A stretch of 64,000 nt of DNA, taken from assembly GCA_008081045.1 (NCBI GenBank), contig VMDC01000001.1:62001-126000 (forward strand), in the 5' to 3' direction. Positions 25,200 to 35,300 of the stretch are shown here, piece after piece (within the stretch, counting starts at the first letter, position 1; each line of letters starts with the position of its first letter). Under the pieces are notes generated by a model. The model saw only the letters and a program-made list of their open reading frames with translations. It did not search any database and was not told the origin of the DNA. The translations under genes and the position numbers were made by a program. Origin of the DNA: Gammaproteobacteria bacterium (lineage in GTDB: Bacteria > Pseudomonadota > Gammaproteobacteria > Pseudomonadales > Pseudohongiellaceae).

Positions 25200-27134
25200 G
25201 TGCAACAGAATTTTCTGACGATAGACCGTTTCACGAGTTCCAAAAACCTCAACCTGTTCGAAAGCATTTTGGCAAGCACTCAGTCAACGACCCCTACTGT
25301 GACGGATAAGCGAAACGCCGAACCGAATTCGGTGCGCAAGTTTCTGTCTGTATTTCAATACAGTCAGCTGGCGATGAAAATCGTGTGGAGTACCAGCGCG
25401 CCGCTGACGCTGGCGATGGCCGCCGGTACCCTGCTGTCCGGCGTTCTGCCGGCGGTGATTGCCTCGGTCGGAGGCATGTTTGTGGACGCCGTGTCGCAGG
25501 CAATCCAGTCGACCGGTGATGCAGCGGATCTCGCTCGCAGGCAGGTGCTGTTTTACGTGTTGCTGGAAGCAGGCCTCGTCATCGTCATGACCGGTGCGCA
25601 AAGACTGAACTCGGTCTGCCAGTCCATATTAAGAGTTCTTCTGGGTAACAGAATTAATGTGATGATTCTGGAAAAAGCCCTGACTCTCGAACTGGCCCAC
25701 TTTGAAGATGCTGAGTATTACGACAAACTGGTCCGGGCCCGACGGGAGGCCTCGAGCAGGCCGCTCAGTCTGGTCGTCAAAACTTTCGATCTGATCCGAG
25801 ACAGCATTGCCCTGCTGACCATTGGTATCTGGCTGTTTCAATTCTCGCCTTACGCAGTTTTGTTGCTCGGGTTTGCCGGGATTCCCGCTTTTATCGCGGA
25901 GGCCAAATTTTCCGGAGAGGCATTTCGCATCCACCGTCGACGGTCTGCTGAAAGGCGCATGCAGATTTACCTGGAAATGGTGCTGACCCGTGAAGACGGA
26001 GTCAAAGAGGTCAAGCTGTTGCAGCTGGGTCGTCTGTTTCTCAAGCGCTATGTTGATATTTTCCTGAACATCTACAAAGAAGACCGAAATCTGGTTCTCA
26101 GACGCGGCGTTTGGGGGTACCTGTTGGGCTTGTTGGCCAGTGGTGCGTTTTACTTTGCCTACGGTTGGGTTGGCTTTGCCGCGATCGCTGGCTTTATCAC
26201 TATTGGACAGATGACCATGTACGTCGCCCAGTTCCGTCTCGGCCAGAATGCAGTAACCAGCAGCCTGACTTCAGTCAACGGGATGTATGAAGACAATTTA
26301 TATCTGTCCAACCTGACTGAGTATCTCGACCATAAGGTGCCAGAAGCATCCGGCGACCAGCTGGCAGGGCCGGACCCTTCTGACGGCATTCGGTTCAACA
26401 ATGTCAGCTTCTGCTATCCGGGCAGTCATACCCCCGCGCTCTCCCGGATCAATCTCCACATCAAGCCAGGAGAAAGTCTCGCGATTGTGGGTGAAAACGG
26501 CAGTGGCAAAACGACGTTGATTAAATTGCTGACCAGGCTCTACCAGCCGACAGAGGGTGAAATCCTGCTTGAGGGATTGGCGCTCAATGCATGGGATATT
26601 GATGCGCTGCGCAGAAAAATCGGCGTTATATTTCAGGACTTCGCGCGCTATCAGCTGATGGTCGGTGAGAACATCGGGATTGGCGACGTTGATGAACTCG
26701 ATCAGGACTCACTGATTGAAGACGCAGCAGAAAAAGGGATGGCCAATGCGTTCATCAAGGATCTGCCTGAAGGATATCAAACGCAACTGGGAACCTGGTT
26801 CAAGAACGGAAAGGAACTCAGCGGTGGCCAGTGGCAAAAGATTGCGCTGTCGCGAGCATTCATGCGCAGCAAGGCTGACGTGCTGATTCTGGACGAGCCC
26901 ACAGCGGCGATTGATGCGAGGGCGGAGGCCGAAATTTTCTCACACTTTCGCGACCTGACTTCGAATAAAATCTCCATCATCATTTCTCACCGCTTTTCTA
27001 CTGTGCGCATGGCCGATCATATTATTGTTCTTGAGAAAGCCAGCATTCAGGAAGAGGGTAGCCATGAATCGTTACTGGCGAGTGATGGTCAATATGCCAT
27101 GCTGTTCAAGCTTCAGGCTCAGGGCTACCAGTAG
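25200..27134 (+). CDS. ABC exporter, fused permease and ATPase half-transporter
   Basis: This 644-aa inner-membrane exporter has an N-terminal cytoplasmic stretch of about 60 residues and a transmembrane domain (about 65-365). The nucleotide-binding domain runs from about 395 to 640. Walker A is 'GENGSGKTT', the Q-loop is in 'GVIFQDFARY', the signature is 'LSGGQWQKIALSRAF' and Walker B is 'VLILDEPTAAID'; the H-loop follows in 'IIISHRFSTVRMADHI'. It would work as a homodimer. The membrane domain looks like the peptide/lipid exporter group rather than MsbA itself, so the substrate is undetermined. The GTG start has no obvious ribosome binding site. A LysE-type exporter follows after 28 bp, probably in the same transcript. 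Confidence 0.88.
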   Translation: MQQNFLTIDRFTSSKNLNLFESILASTQSTTPTVTDKRNAEPNSVRKFLSVFQYSQLAMKIVWSTSAPLTLAMAAGTLLSGVLPAVIASVGGMFVDAVSQAIQSTGDAADLARRQVLFYVLLEAGLVIVMTGAQRLNSVCQSILRVLLGNRINVMILEKALTLELAHFEDAEYYDKLVRARREASSRPLSLVVKTFDLIRDSIALLTIGIWLFQFSPYAVLLLGFAGIPAFIAEAKFSGEAFRIHRRRSAERRMQIYLEMVLTREDGVKEVKLLQLGRLFLKRYVDIFLNIYKEDRNLVLRRGVWGYLLGLLASGAFYFAYGWVGFAAIAGFITIGQMTMYVAQFRLGQNAVTSSLTSVNGMYEDNLYLSNLTEYLDHKVPEASGDQLAGPDPSDGIRFNNVSFCYPGSHTPALSRINLHIKPGESLAIVGENGSGKTTLIKLLTRLYQPTEGEILLEGLALNAWDIDALRRKIGVIFQDFARYQLMVGENIGIGDVDELDQDSLIEDAAEKGMANAFIKDLPEGYQTQLGTWFKNGKELSGGQWQKIALSRAFMRSKADVLILDEPTAAIDARAEAEIFSHFRDLTSNKISIIISHRFSTVRMADHIIVLEKASIQEEGSHESLLASDGQYAMLFKLQAQGYQ

Positions 27135-27162
27135 CCGGTCCCAGCGGGTTGGTTAGGCTCTG

Positions 27163-27783
27163 GTGGAACCCTTGATCACCTGTTTTCTAATCGGAGTGTT
27201 CGCCTCCTTCCTCGGCACGCTGCCGTTTGGTCCGATCAATCTGGCGGTGATCAAAACGACGGTCGATCAACACGCCAGAGCGGGTCTCGAATTCGCGATT
27301 GCGGCTTCCCTGATAGAAATCTTGCAGGCAGTCCTTGCGCTCTGGTTCGGGGCGTTCATCAGCAGTTTCTGGCAAGCCAATCCCGCTTTTGAGATGCTGC
27401 TTGCTTCGGTGTTCATACTGCTGGGCGCGGCTTTCTGGCTGCGAAGGCCGGCAATTCCAACAGAATCAGGCAAGGCTTCGAGAGGGTCACCGTTTGCCGG
27501 GGGGCTGCTGATTGCGCTGCTGAACCCTCAGGCAGTGCCCTACTGGATACTTGCCACGTCCGTGATTTCTCAATCGCTGGGGGATGAATTCCTCGACAGC
27601 GCTCTGGTCATGTTCCTGAGCGGTGTGGCGCTTGGCAAGTTTGCCGCACTGTGTGGATTTGTCATGGCAAGTCACTTGCTCAAAGCGCGCCTGCAACAAA
27701 GCGGGCTGGCCATCAATCGTCTGGTCGGGATCGTATTGCTGGCCATTGGCATACTCCAGTGGATCAGACTCACCTGGCTCTGA
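27163..27783 (+). CDS. LysE/RhtB-family amino-acid exporter
   Basis: This 206-aa inner-membrane protein has about six hydrophobic spans and no signal peptide. The N-terminus 'LIGVFASFLGTLPFGPINLAVIKTTV' contains the family's conserved Gly-Pro-x-Asn region, followed by 'ARAGLEFAIAASLIEILQAVLA'. The C-terminal half keeps 'FAGGLLIALLNPQAVPYWI'. The family exports amino acids or related small solutes by proton exchange; the substrate cannot be predicted. The start is a GTG 28 bp after the ABC exporter stop, which suggests an export operon. Confidence 0.82.
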   Translation: MEPLITCFLIGVFASFLGTLPFGPINLAVIKTTVDQHARAGLEFAIAASLIEILQAVLALWFGAFISSFWQANPAFEMLLASVFILLGAAFWLRRPAIPTESGKASRGSPFAGGLLIALLNPQAVPYWILATSVISQSLGDEFLDSALVMFLSGVALGKFAALCGFVMASHLLKARLQQSGLAINRLVGIVLLAIGILQWIRLTWL

Positions 27784-27866
27784 TTCAGGGCTTTCTTGTA
27801 CTTCTCGGGGTAAGTCCGCTAGATTAGCGGCTCAAGACGAATCGTATCAGGCTGGTCAGAGGAGAT

Positions 27867-28250
27867 ATGCCAGATAATTTGCAGCCCCGGAGCAGGCCTG
27901 ATCCCGATCTCATTTCGCCGCGGATTCTTCCGCATCAGGCGGCAGCGGCAAAAGCTTTACGTCGCGCGCGTTCGCGGATGATGGTCTGTTTCTGGACCCT
28001 TCCACTCTACATGCTCGCAATCTGGATGCTTCTCACCAATCGGCGGGAGACTGACGTGATCATGTTCGTTTACATGGGCGTGTGGGCGGGGTTTGCTCTG
28101 GATATGGCGCGGCGGCGCTGCCCCCTGTGTAAAAAGCAATTTTATGTAAAGCATGTATTGATGAATCTTCGAGCGAGGCGCTGTGTACACTGCGGCTTCG
28201 ACTCACACAGCGTGGCCGAGACAGCGGACAGGGACGGCGTTACGCAGTAG
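27867..28250 (+). CDS. Membrane protein with C-terminal zinc ribbon (127 aa)
   Basis: Basic residues at the N-terminus (about 30-38) are followed by two membrane spans ('MMVCFWTLPLYMLAIWMLL', then 'VIMFVYMGVWAGFALDMA'). A cytoplasmic zinc-ribbon-like tail with Cys-Pro-Leu-Cys and Cys-Val-His-Cys pairs about 20 residues apart comes next. GGAG lies close upstream of the ATG. I do not recognise a family, and metal binding is inferred from the cysteine spacing. Its 3' end overlaps the convergent ABC permease gene by 11 bp. Confidence 0.75.
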   Translation: MPDNLQPRSRPDPDLISPRILPHQAAAAKALRRARSRMMVCFWTLPLYMLAIWMLLTNRRETDVIMFVYMGVWAGFALDMARRRCPLCKKQFYVKHVLMNLRARRCVHCGFDSHSVAETADRDGVTQ

Positions 28251-29820
28251 CGGTCAACAGCCTCCACAATTCCCTGACGCGTGGAGGCTGACCGGTTCGC
28301 AAGACACCCAGCCGGAAAATTTTGCCGGATAGCCAAAGCATCAGGACAATACTCACGAGCAGCAAGGCCGTTGTGCCCACCACATCCACTACGGGCGGGT
28401 TTGCCGCTGCGCGATTCATCATCAGATATGGCGTGAAGAGTGGAAACCAGGAAAGGGCTCTGACCAGGCCGTTGTTCGGGTCCATGACAACGAAAGCCAT
28501 CATCGCCAGGGGCACTATTTGAAACACGATCATTGGAGTCATCATGGCCTGGGCTTCTTTTAAAGTGTTGCACAGACTGCCAACCGCAAGAAAAAGCCCG
28601 GAGTAAAGCGCATAGCCCGAGAAGTAATAGAACACGAACCATGGAATCAGATCGGAGCCCAGGATGACTTCCAGCACTTCACCGATCAGATCAGTCTGAG
28701 CACTGTCGTACATCACAATAAACACGAAGAATGACAGCAACCATGTGCCGATGGTCGTCAATCCCGCCAGACCAATGCCCAGAAGCTTGCCCATCATCAG
28801 CTCGTTGGAGGTGACTGATGCCAGCAGCACCTCAATAATCCGGTTTGATTTTTCCTCAACCGTGTTGCTCAGTAAATACTGTACGTTCTGCGTTAGCGAG
28901 ACAAACATCAGGTAAACAAAAGCGATAGGCGCGAACTGACGGAAAGTGTCTGCCAGGCTCACCGCCTCTTCCCCGGCTGCCGCGGTCGGGTCCAGTGGGT
29001 TGAGGGTCATCCGGGTGCGCTGCACATCCCGGACAGTCTGGGTATCGACGCCTCGCTGTTGATATTCCTTTTCGCGTATCTCAGCATTGATCCCGGCTTG
29101 CACTGCATCAGGCAGGCGGACATCGGTCAGATTTCGCGCCCAGTACTGCACGCCTGCGGCACTGCCCGCAGCCGCCGGCAGATCACCGGGCCGAATGATG
29201 CCGTCGTCAACGGTTTCAGGAATAAGAATCAGGGCGAAAAGGTCAACACTGCCTGATTCGGTTTGAATAGTCTGCTCACCAGACAGATAGGGTCTCAAAG
29301 CTTCAATGATGCGTTCCGGTGAGGCATCCAGATCCAGTTCGGCCGGTGGCTCTACGGCGACAAACGGGGGGTCCGGTTGTTCAAATGGCTGAATATTTTC
29401 CTTCAGGTAAGGGGTCGCCATGGCCAGCGCGAAATTCAATCCGCCACTGTCGAGCCACTCATCCAGTGCGGCCACTTCATTGGCATCGACATCATCAATC
29501 AGCTGATTGGCTGCATTGGTGGCGTTGGCCGGACTGGCCTCAAGATTCGTTTCCCTGCGGTTCTCAATCAGGTATTCCACAAAATCCGTGAGAATCAGCC
29601 GTTGATGTTCTCGCTCAACCGCGATTGAAACCGCCTCTTCATACCGGCCCGACTGATCGATTGCGATGAAATGACGGACAGGCGTTGCGCGGGACAGCGC
29701 GCTTTGCAGAAAGTACATGCCAAGCAGAATCAGCGGAATGATGAGAATAGTCAGCCAGAACGCTTTGGTCCGGACGTTGTCCAGATACTCGCGCCAGGCG
29801 ATCAGTGCGATCACCCTCAT
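28240..29820 (-). CDS. ABC-2 type permease, NatB-like
   Basis: This 526-aa inner-membrane permease has one N-terminal span ('AFWLTILIIPLILLGMYFL'), a periplasmic domain of about 270 residues, then five or six C-terminal spans. The conserved 'QNVQYLLSNTVEEKSNRIIEVLLASV' motif, typical of NatB/YhaP permeases, precedes 'LMMGKLLGIGLAGLTTIGTW'. With the ATPase encoded just upstream it should form a NatAB-type exporter (in Bacillus a sodium exporter; in most proteobacteria the substrate is unknown). The start overlaps the ATPase stop by 4 bp (ATGA), so translation is coupled. Confidence 0.88.
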   Translation of the reverse strand: MRVIALIAWREYLDNVRTKAFWLTILIIPLILLGMYFLQSALSRATPVRHFIAIDQSGRYEEAVSIAVEREHQRLILTDFVEYLIENRRETNLEASPANATNAANQLIDDVDANEVAALDEWLDSGGLNFALAMATPYLKENIQPFEQPDPPFVAVEPPAELDLDASPERIIEALRPYLSGEQTIQTESGSVDLFALILIPETVDDGIIRPGDLPAAAGSAAGVQYWARNLTDVRLPDAVQAGINAEIREKEYQQRGVDTQTVRDVQRTRMTLNPLDPTAAAGEEAVSLADTFRQFAPIAFVYLMFVSLTQNVQYLLSNTVEEKSNRIIEVLLASVTSNELMMGKLLGIGLAGLTTIGTWLLSFFVFIVMYDSAQTDLIGEVLEVILGSDLIPWFVFYYFSGYALYSGLFLAVGSLCNTLKEAQAMMTPMIVFQIVPLAMMAFVVMDPNNGLVRALSWFPLFTPYLMMNRAAANPPVVDVVGTTALLLVSIVLMLWLSGKIFRLGVLRTGQPPRVRELWRLLTATA

Positions 29821-30773
29821 CGGAAGCTGTGCTCCCTTGCCTGTTCCCCGACCAGATGCATGAAGACGTCATGCAGGCTGGGTTCAGAGAATTCGAAGCG
29901 GCTCAGGGCAATTTGATGGTCAAAGCAGTGCCTGAGCACGTCTTGGGGATTTACCTTCTCCTCGATCTCAATTAGCCACAGGCCAGTATCACCGTCAGCG
30001 CGCTCTGAGCTACTCTCTGTATCGCGGTCAACCGATACCACGCCGGGCAGCTGAATTATAGAACTGATGTCAGCCGCTGTTTCCAGCAGCACGCGGCGCG
30101 GAATTGTCGCGCACGCCTCAGCTACGGTGCCATCGAAAACCTTCCTCCCCCGTGCGATCAGCAGGATTTGGTCACACAAACGTTCGGCGTGCTGCATGAC
30201 ATGAGTCGAAAAGACAATGGTCTGGCCGTTTCGGGCCATATCCCGGATCAATTCCTCCAGTACAGTTTGATTCACCGGATCGAGACCCGAGAAAGGCTCG
30301 TCCAGAATAACCAGTTCCGGCTCGTGGGCAACTGCCGCAAGTACCTGTACTTTTTGTCCCATCCCCTTCGAAAGAGACTCTATCCTGGCGTTGCCAAAGT
30401 CTTTGAGGCCGTACTTCTCCAGCATAGCCCAGGCCCTGTTCTTGGCGCTTGAGCGATCCAACCCCTTCAGCATGGCAAAGTACTGAATCACTGACCACGC
30501 GGTCATGGTTTTATAGAGCCCTTTTTCTTCCGGCAAGTAGCCGATGCGATCACGTACGTCGAGAGCGGAATCTGAACCCAGTATCGTGATATTGCCGGAA
30601 CTCGGCTTGATGATCTCAAGGATGGTGCGGATCGTGGTGGTTTTACCAGCCCCGTTTGGCCCGAGGAAGCCGTAAATCGATCCTTTCGGAATGCTGAGAC
30701 TGATATTGTCTATGGCTTTGAAATCACCATAGGTTTTGACCACTCGGTCAAGATCCAGAACAGATTCAGTCAT
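29817..30773 (-). CDS. ABC transporter ATPase, NatA-like
   Basis: This 318-aa cytoplasmic ATPase has Walker A 'GPNGAGKTTT', Q-loop 'GYLPEEKGLY', signature 'SLSKGMGQKVQ', Walker B 'LVILDEPFSGLDP' and H-loop 'FSTHVMQHAERL'. The variant signature (Gly-Met-Gly-Gln in place of Gly-Gly-Gln) is common in the NatA branch. A C-terminal extension of about 80 residues (from 235), ending 'FEFSEPSLHDVFMHLVG', is the usual regulatory tail of this group. It is the first gene of a two-gene operon with the permease. Confidence 0.9.
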   Translation of the reverse strand: MTESVLDLDRVVKTYGDFKAIDNISLSIPKGSIYGFLGPNGAGKTTTIRTILEIIKPSSGNITILGSDSALDVRDRIGYLPEEKGLYKTMTAWSVIQYFAMLKGLDRSSAKNRAWAMLEKYGLKDFGNARIESLSKGMGQKVQVLAAVAHEPELVILDEPFSGLDPVNQTVLEELIRDMARNGQTIVFSTHVMQHAERLCDQILLIARGRKVFDGTVAEACATIPRRVLLETAADISSIIQLPGVVSVDRDTESSSERADGDTGLWLIEIEEKVNPQDVLRHCFDHQIALSRFEFSEPSLHDVFMHLVGEQAREHSFR

Positions 30774-30861
30774 CAGGGTGAACCGCAGAGATAAGCAAAG
30801 GGTCAGAAACTGAGTATCTCAGATTTGCTGCGGTACAGAAAGCTGACAGGTTGACAGAGCG

Positions 30862-30882
30862 GGCAGGTGCATCCGACCTGCC
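30862..30882 (-). terminator. Hairpin downstream of gltD
   Basis: GGCAGGT-GCATCCG-ACCTGCC is a perfect 7-bp stem just beyond the gltD stop on the minus strand. No T-run follows, so it may be a 3' stabilising hairpin rather than an intrinsic terminator. Confidence 0.35.
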
Positions 30883-30893
30883 AGCATCTATCC

Positions 30894-32330
30894 CTACGCG
30901 TTCAGAAAACCGTCGATTTGCTGCGCAACCTTTCGGCCTTCATCGATGGCGCGCACCACCAGTGATTGACCGCGGCGACAGTCGCCGGCGGCAAAGACCT
31001 TCGGATGCGTTGTCTGAAACTCGCCGCTTTCAGTCTTGTAGTTGGAGCGCGGGTCCAGCTCGAGCTCCAGCGCGTCGCTGATGTAGTGCTCAGGCCCGAG
31101 AAAGCCCATGGACAACAAGACAAGATCGGCGGGCCAGAATTTTTCGGTATCCGGGACCTCCTGAAAATTCTGGTCGACCTCAACAGTGTTAATGCCCAGC
31201 AGTTTGCCGTTTTCGTCACGCACGAACGCCTTGCCGGAAACGGAGTAGACCCGGGGGTCACTGCCGTATTTTGCGGCCGCTTCTTCATGGCCGTAATCAA
31301 CCCTGAAAATCACTGGCCAGGTTGGCCACGGGTTGGTGTCGGAACGGTCTTCGGGTGGTCTTGGCATGATCTCAAAGTTAACCAGCGAGGCGCAGCCGTG
31401 ACGCAGTGATGTGCCTATGCAGTCTGTTCCGGTATCTCCACCGCCAATGACGATCACGTTTTTGTCTTTGGCACTGATGTATTTTTTGTCCTGCAGCTCA
31501 GAATCAAGCAGGCTTTTGGTATTCTGCAGCAGGAATTCCATCGCGAAGTGCACACCATCCCCCTCTCGATTATCGATCTGCAGATCTCGCGGGGTTGTGG
31601 CGCCGGTGGCAAGCAGCAATGCATCGTTGTCGTTCAGCAGTTGCTCGAGACTGACACCGTTGTCGCCGGATCCGCCGACGTCCGCGTTAACGACAAAATG
31701 GATGCCTTCTTCACGCAGCAGATCAACCCGCCGGTCAACGACTGATTTTTCCAGCTTCATGTTGGGTATTCCGTACATCAACAGCCCACCGATACGGTCG
31801 TCCCGCTCATAGACAGTCACTTCATGGCCTGCCTGATTCAGTTGGGCAGCTGCAGCCAGCCCTGCGGGGCCAGAGCCCACGACAGCGACCCTCTTGCCGC
31901 TGCGGCTGCTCGGTGGACTGGCTTTAACCCAGCCCTCCTCAAAGCCTTTGTCGGCGATAGCGCATTCGATGTTCTTGATCGTGACCGGCGGTTCATGGAT
32001 GCCCAGTACGCAGGCACCTTCACAGGGGGCAGGGCAGACCCGGCCGGTAAACTCCGGGAAGTTGTTTGTTTTGTGCAGTCGATCCAGCGCTTCTTTCCAG
32101 CGATTGTTGTAGACCAGATCGTTCCACTCAGGGATCAGATTATAGACAGGACATCCATCACCGGATTGACAGAATGGTACGCCGCAGTCCATGCATCGGG
32201 CGCCCTGAGTGGTTAAATGCTCTACCCGATGGTCAGTGTAGATTTCCTTGAAATCCAACTGCCTGTCCATCGCATCCCGATACGGCGCGGTTTCGCGTTC
32301 AAATTCCTTAAATCCGGTTGGCTTGCCCAT
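30894..32330 (-). CDS. gltD: Glutamate synthase (NADPH), small subunit
   Basis: GltD supplies electrons from NADPH through FAD and iron-sulfur clusters to GltB for ammonia assimilation (478 aa, normal). The N-terminal cluster cysteines are Cys46, 49, 54 and 60 ('[11 protein letters not shown]') and Cys99, 103 and 107 ('[10 protein letters not shown]'). The FAD Rossmann motif is '[14 protein letters not shown]', the NADPH motif is '[11 protein letters not shown]' and the final FAD motif is '[15 protein letters not shown]'. It lies 63 bp downstream of gltB on the same strand and is certainly co-transcribed. Confidence 0.96.
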   Translation of the reverse strand: MGKPTGFKEFERETAPYRDAMDRQLDFKEIYTDHRVEHLTTQGARCMDCGVPFCQSGDGCPVYNLIPEWNDLVYNNRWKEALDRLHKTNNFPEFTGRVCPAPCEGACVLGIHEPPVTIKNIECAIADKGFEEGWVKASPPSSRSGKRVAVVGSGPAGLAAAAQLNQAGHEVTVYERDDRIGGLLMYGIPNMKLEKSVVDRRVDLLREEGIHFVVNADVGGSGDNGVSLEQLLNDNDALLLATGATTPRDLQIDNREGDGVHFAMEFLLQNTKSLLDSELQDKKYISAKDKNVIVIGGGDTGTDCIGTSLRHGCASLVNFEIMPRPPEDRSDTNPWPTWPVIFRVDYGHEEAAAKYGSDPRVYSVSGKAFVRDENGKLLGINTVEVDQNFQEVPDTEKFWPADLVLLSMGFLGPEHYISDALELELDPRSNYKTESGEFQTTHPKVFAAGDCRRGQSLVVRAIDEGRKVAQQIDGFLNA

Positions 32331-32393
32331 GTATTGCTGTGCTTCCTAATTCGTGCGGTTCTGTTATTTGCCTGTCTGCAGCCGAGTTCTTGC

Positions 32394-35300
32394 TTACGCG
32401 GCCGTTGCCGCCCGTTCTGCCAAGACGCGCTTGAAGTCGGTCGGCATCACTTTGACGAATTTATGCAGGCTGTCTTCCCAGTTGTCCAGCACGGCCCGCG
32501 CCACGCTGGAGTCAGTGTAATTCGCGTGATTTTCAATCAACCTCTTCAGTTCGAGGATGTCACTGGCGGCAGAAAGGGTTTCCAGTTCAAAGGTTTCAGA
32601 ATTACATAACTTACTGAACTCTCCTTCCGGATCCCAGACGTAGGCAATACCGCCGCTCATGCCGGCGCCAAAATTGCGGCCAGTCTGACCAAGAACCACG
32701 ACGCAGCCACCGGTCATGTATTCACAGCCGTGGTCGCCAATGCCTTCGACAACCGCACTGGCACCGGAGTTGCGCACGGCGAATCGCTCCGCCGCTATGC
32801 CCCGGATATACGCCTCGCCACCGGTTGCGCCATACAGAATGACATTGCCCGCAATAATGTTTTCTTCCGCTTTAAAGGTGCTTTCCACCGGTGGATACAG
32901 AATGATCTTGCCGCCGGACAACCCTTTACCGAGGTAGTCATTGGCATCACCTTCTACGGTAAGCGTGATGCCTTTCGCCAGCCACGCCCCCAGGCTCTGC
33001 CCGGCTGAACCCTTCAGTTTGATGTTAATGGTGTCATCCGGCAGCATGTCGGCGCCGAAGCGTTTGCAGACTTCATTGGACAGCATGGTACCGACCACGC
33101 GGTTGATGTTGATCACCTCATGTTCAATGTGAACGGTTTCCCCTTTCTCCAGTGCGGGTCTGGCGCGGCGAATCAGTTCGTTATCCAGCGCCTTCTCCAG
33201 GCCGTGATCTTGCGCCTGCGTGCGATAAAATTCGGTGTTTTCAAAAATCACCTTGGCTGGCTCAAGAATCCGGCTGAGATCGAGACCGCTGGCTTTCCAG
33301 TGATCGATCGCGGCATCGGCATCCAGCAGGTCAACGCGGCCGATCATTTCGTTGACGGTCCGCAGGCCCAGCTCTGCCATGATTGATCGCAATTCCTCAG
33401 CAACCATGAACAGATAGTTCACGACATGCTCAGGTTCACCTTTGAATTTTTTCCGAAGTTCCGGATCCTGAGTCGCAATTCCGACCGGGCAGGTATTGAG
33501 ATGGCATTTACGCATCATGATGCAGCCGAGGGTAATCAGCGGTGCAGTAGAAAAGCCATACTCCTCCGCGCCGAGCAGGGTCGCGATGGCGATATCGCGG
33601 CCCGTTTTTAACTGGCCATCTGTTTGTAGCGTGACCCGGGATCGCAGGTTATTCATCACCAGGGTCTGATGGGTCTCTGCCACGCCCAATTCCCAGGGCA
33701 GGCCTGCATGTTTGATGGAAGTCAGAGGCGATGCGCCGGTGCCGCCATCGTGGCCGGCAATCACGAGATGATCAGTCTTGGCCTTGGTGACTCCCGCGGC
33801 AATCGTGCCCACACCGATTTCCGATACCAGTTTGACGCTGATGCGTGCCTCGCGGTTTGCGTTCTTCAGGTCGTGAATCAGCTGTGCGATATCTTCAATC
33901 GAATAGATATCGTGATGAGGAGGCGGGCTGATCAGACCCACGCCCGGGGTCGAGTGTCGGATTCGGGCGATTTGTTCGTCCACCTTGCCGCCCGGTAGCT
34001 CGCCTCCTTCGCCCGGTTTGGCGCCCTGAGCGATCTTGATCTGAAGCTCATCTGCATTAGTCAGATACCATGCTGTGACTCCGAACCGCCCCGAAGCGAC
34101 CTGTTTGATGGCCGAGCGCTTCGAATCGCCATTGGCCATCGGCGTGAAGCGTTCAGGATCTTCTCCGCCTTCTCCGGTATTGGATTTGCCGCCGAGGCGA
34201 TTCATCGCCACAGCCAGAGACTCGTGGCTTTCCTGAGAGATCGATCCGAAACTCATCGCACCGGTGGCAAAGCGCTTGACGATCTCACTGGCAGGTTCAA
34301 CTTCTTCCAGCGGTATCGTTTCACACTGTTCAGTGCGTAATTTCATCAAGCCACGCAGCGTACACTGACGGGTTGCCTGTTCATTCACATGACGCGCAAA
34401 TTCCGCGTAGGCATCTGCGCTGTTGTTTCTGGCGGCCAGTTGCAGGTTGAATATCGTATTGGGATTCCACATGTGCGCATCGCCGCCGGTGCGCCAGTGA
34501 AAATCGCCGGGATTGTTCAGAACCGGAATGCGCTCGGAGTCTTTTTCGGGATAGCCGATCGCATGTCGTCGCCGACTTTCTTCTGACAGGACGCTGAAGT
34601 TGACGCCCTGTACCCGGCTGGCGGTGCCGGCAAAGCACTTCGCAATGATTTCATCTGCCAAGCCGACGGCCTCGAAGATCTGAGCTCCCTTATAGGACTG
34701 CAGGGTGGATATGCCCATCTTCGCCATGACCTTCATCATTCCCTTGGCCACTCCTTTCTTGTAAGCGGCGACGAGGCTGTCTTCGGTGGAGTAATTATCG
34801 CCAAGCAGGCCTTCTTTGTTTGCCTGCCAGAGCGCTTCAAAAGCCAGATAAGGATTGACAGCGTCGGCACCGTATCCGGTCAGCAGACAGTGATGATGGA
34901 CTTCTCTGGCTTCACCGGTTTCGACCACAATGCCGATCTGGCTTCGCAGTTCATTGTTAAGCAGGTGTTGATGGACAGCGCCGGTGGCAATCAGTGCACT
35001 CAGCGGAATCCGGGATTGTGATATGTTGCGATCCGACAGGATGATAAAGGCATAGCCGTCTTCAATTGCCTGCGACGCCTCGCGGCAAATTCGCTCCACG
35101 GCCTCCATGAAACCGTCAGGCTGGTCTGCAGCAAATGTGATGTCGATGACGCAGGACCGAAGGCCTTTGTGGTCCATCTGACTGAGATCGGTCAGCTGCT
35201 GGTTAGAGAGAATGGGATGCTCCAGGCTCAGTCTGCGCACCTGCTCCGGGGTCGTTTCAAGAAGGTTGCCCTCGGGGCCGATGAAACAGCGCAAGGACAT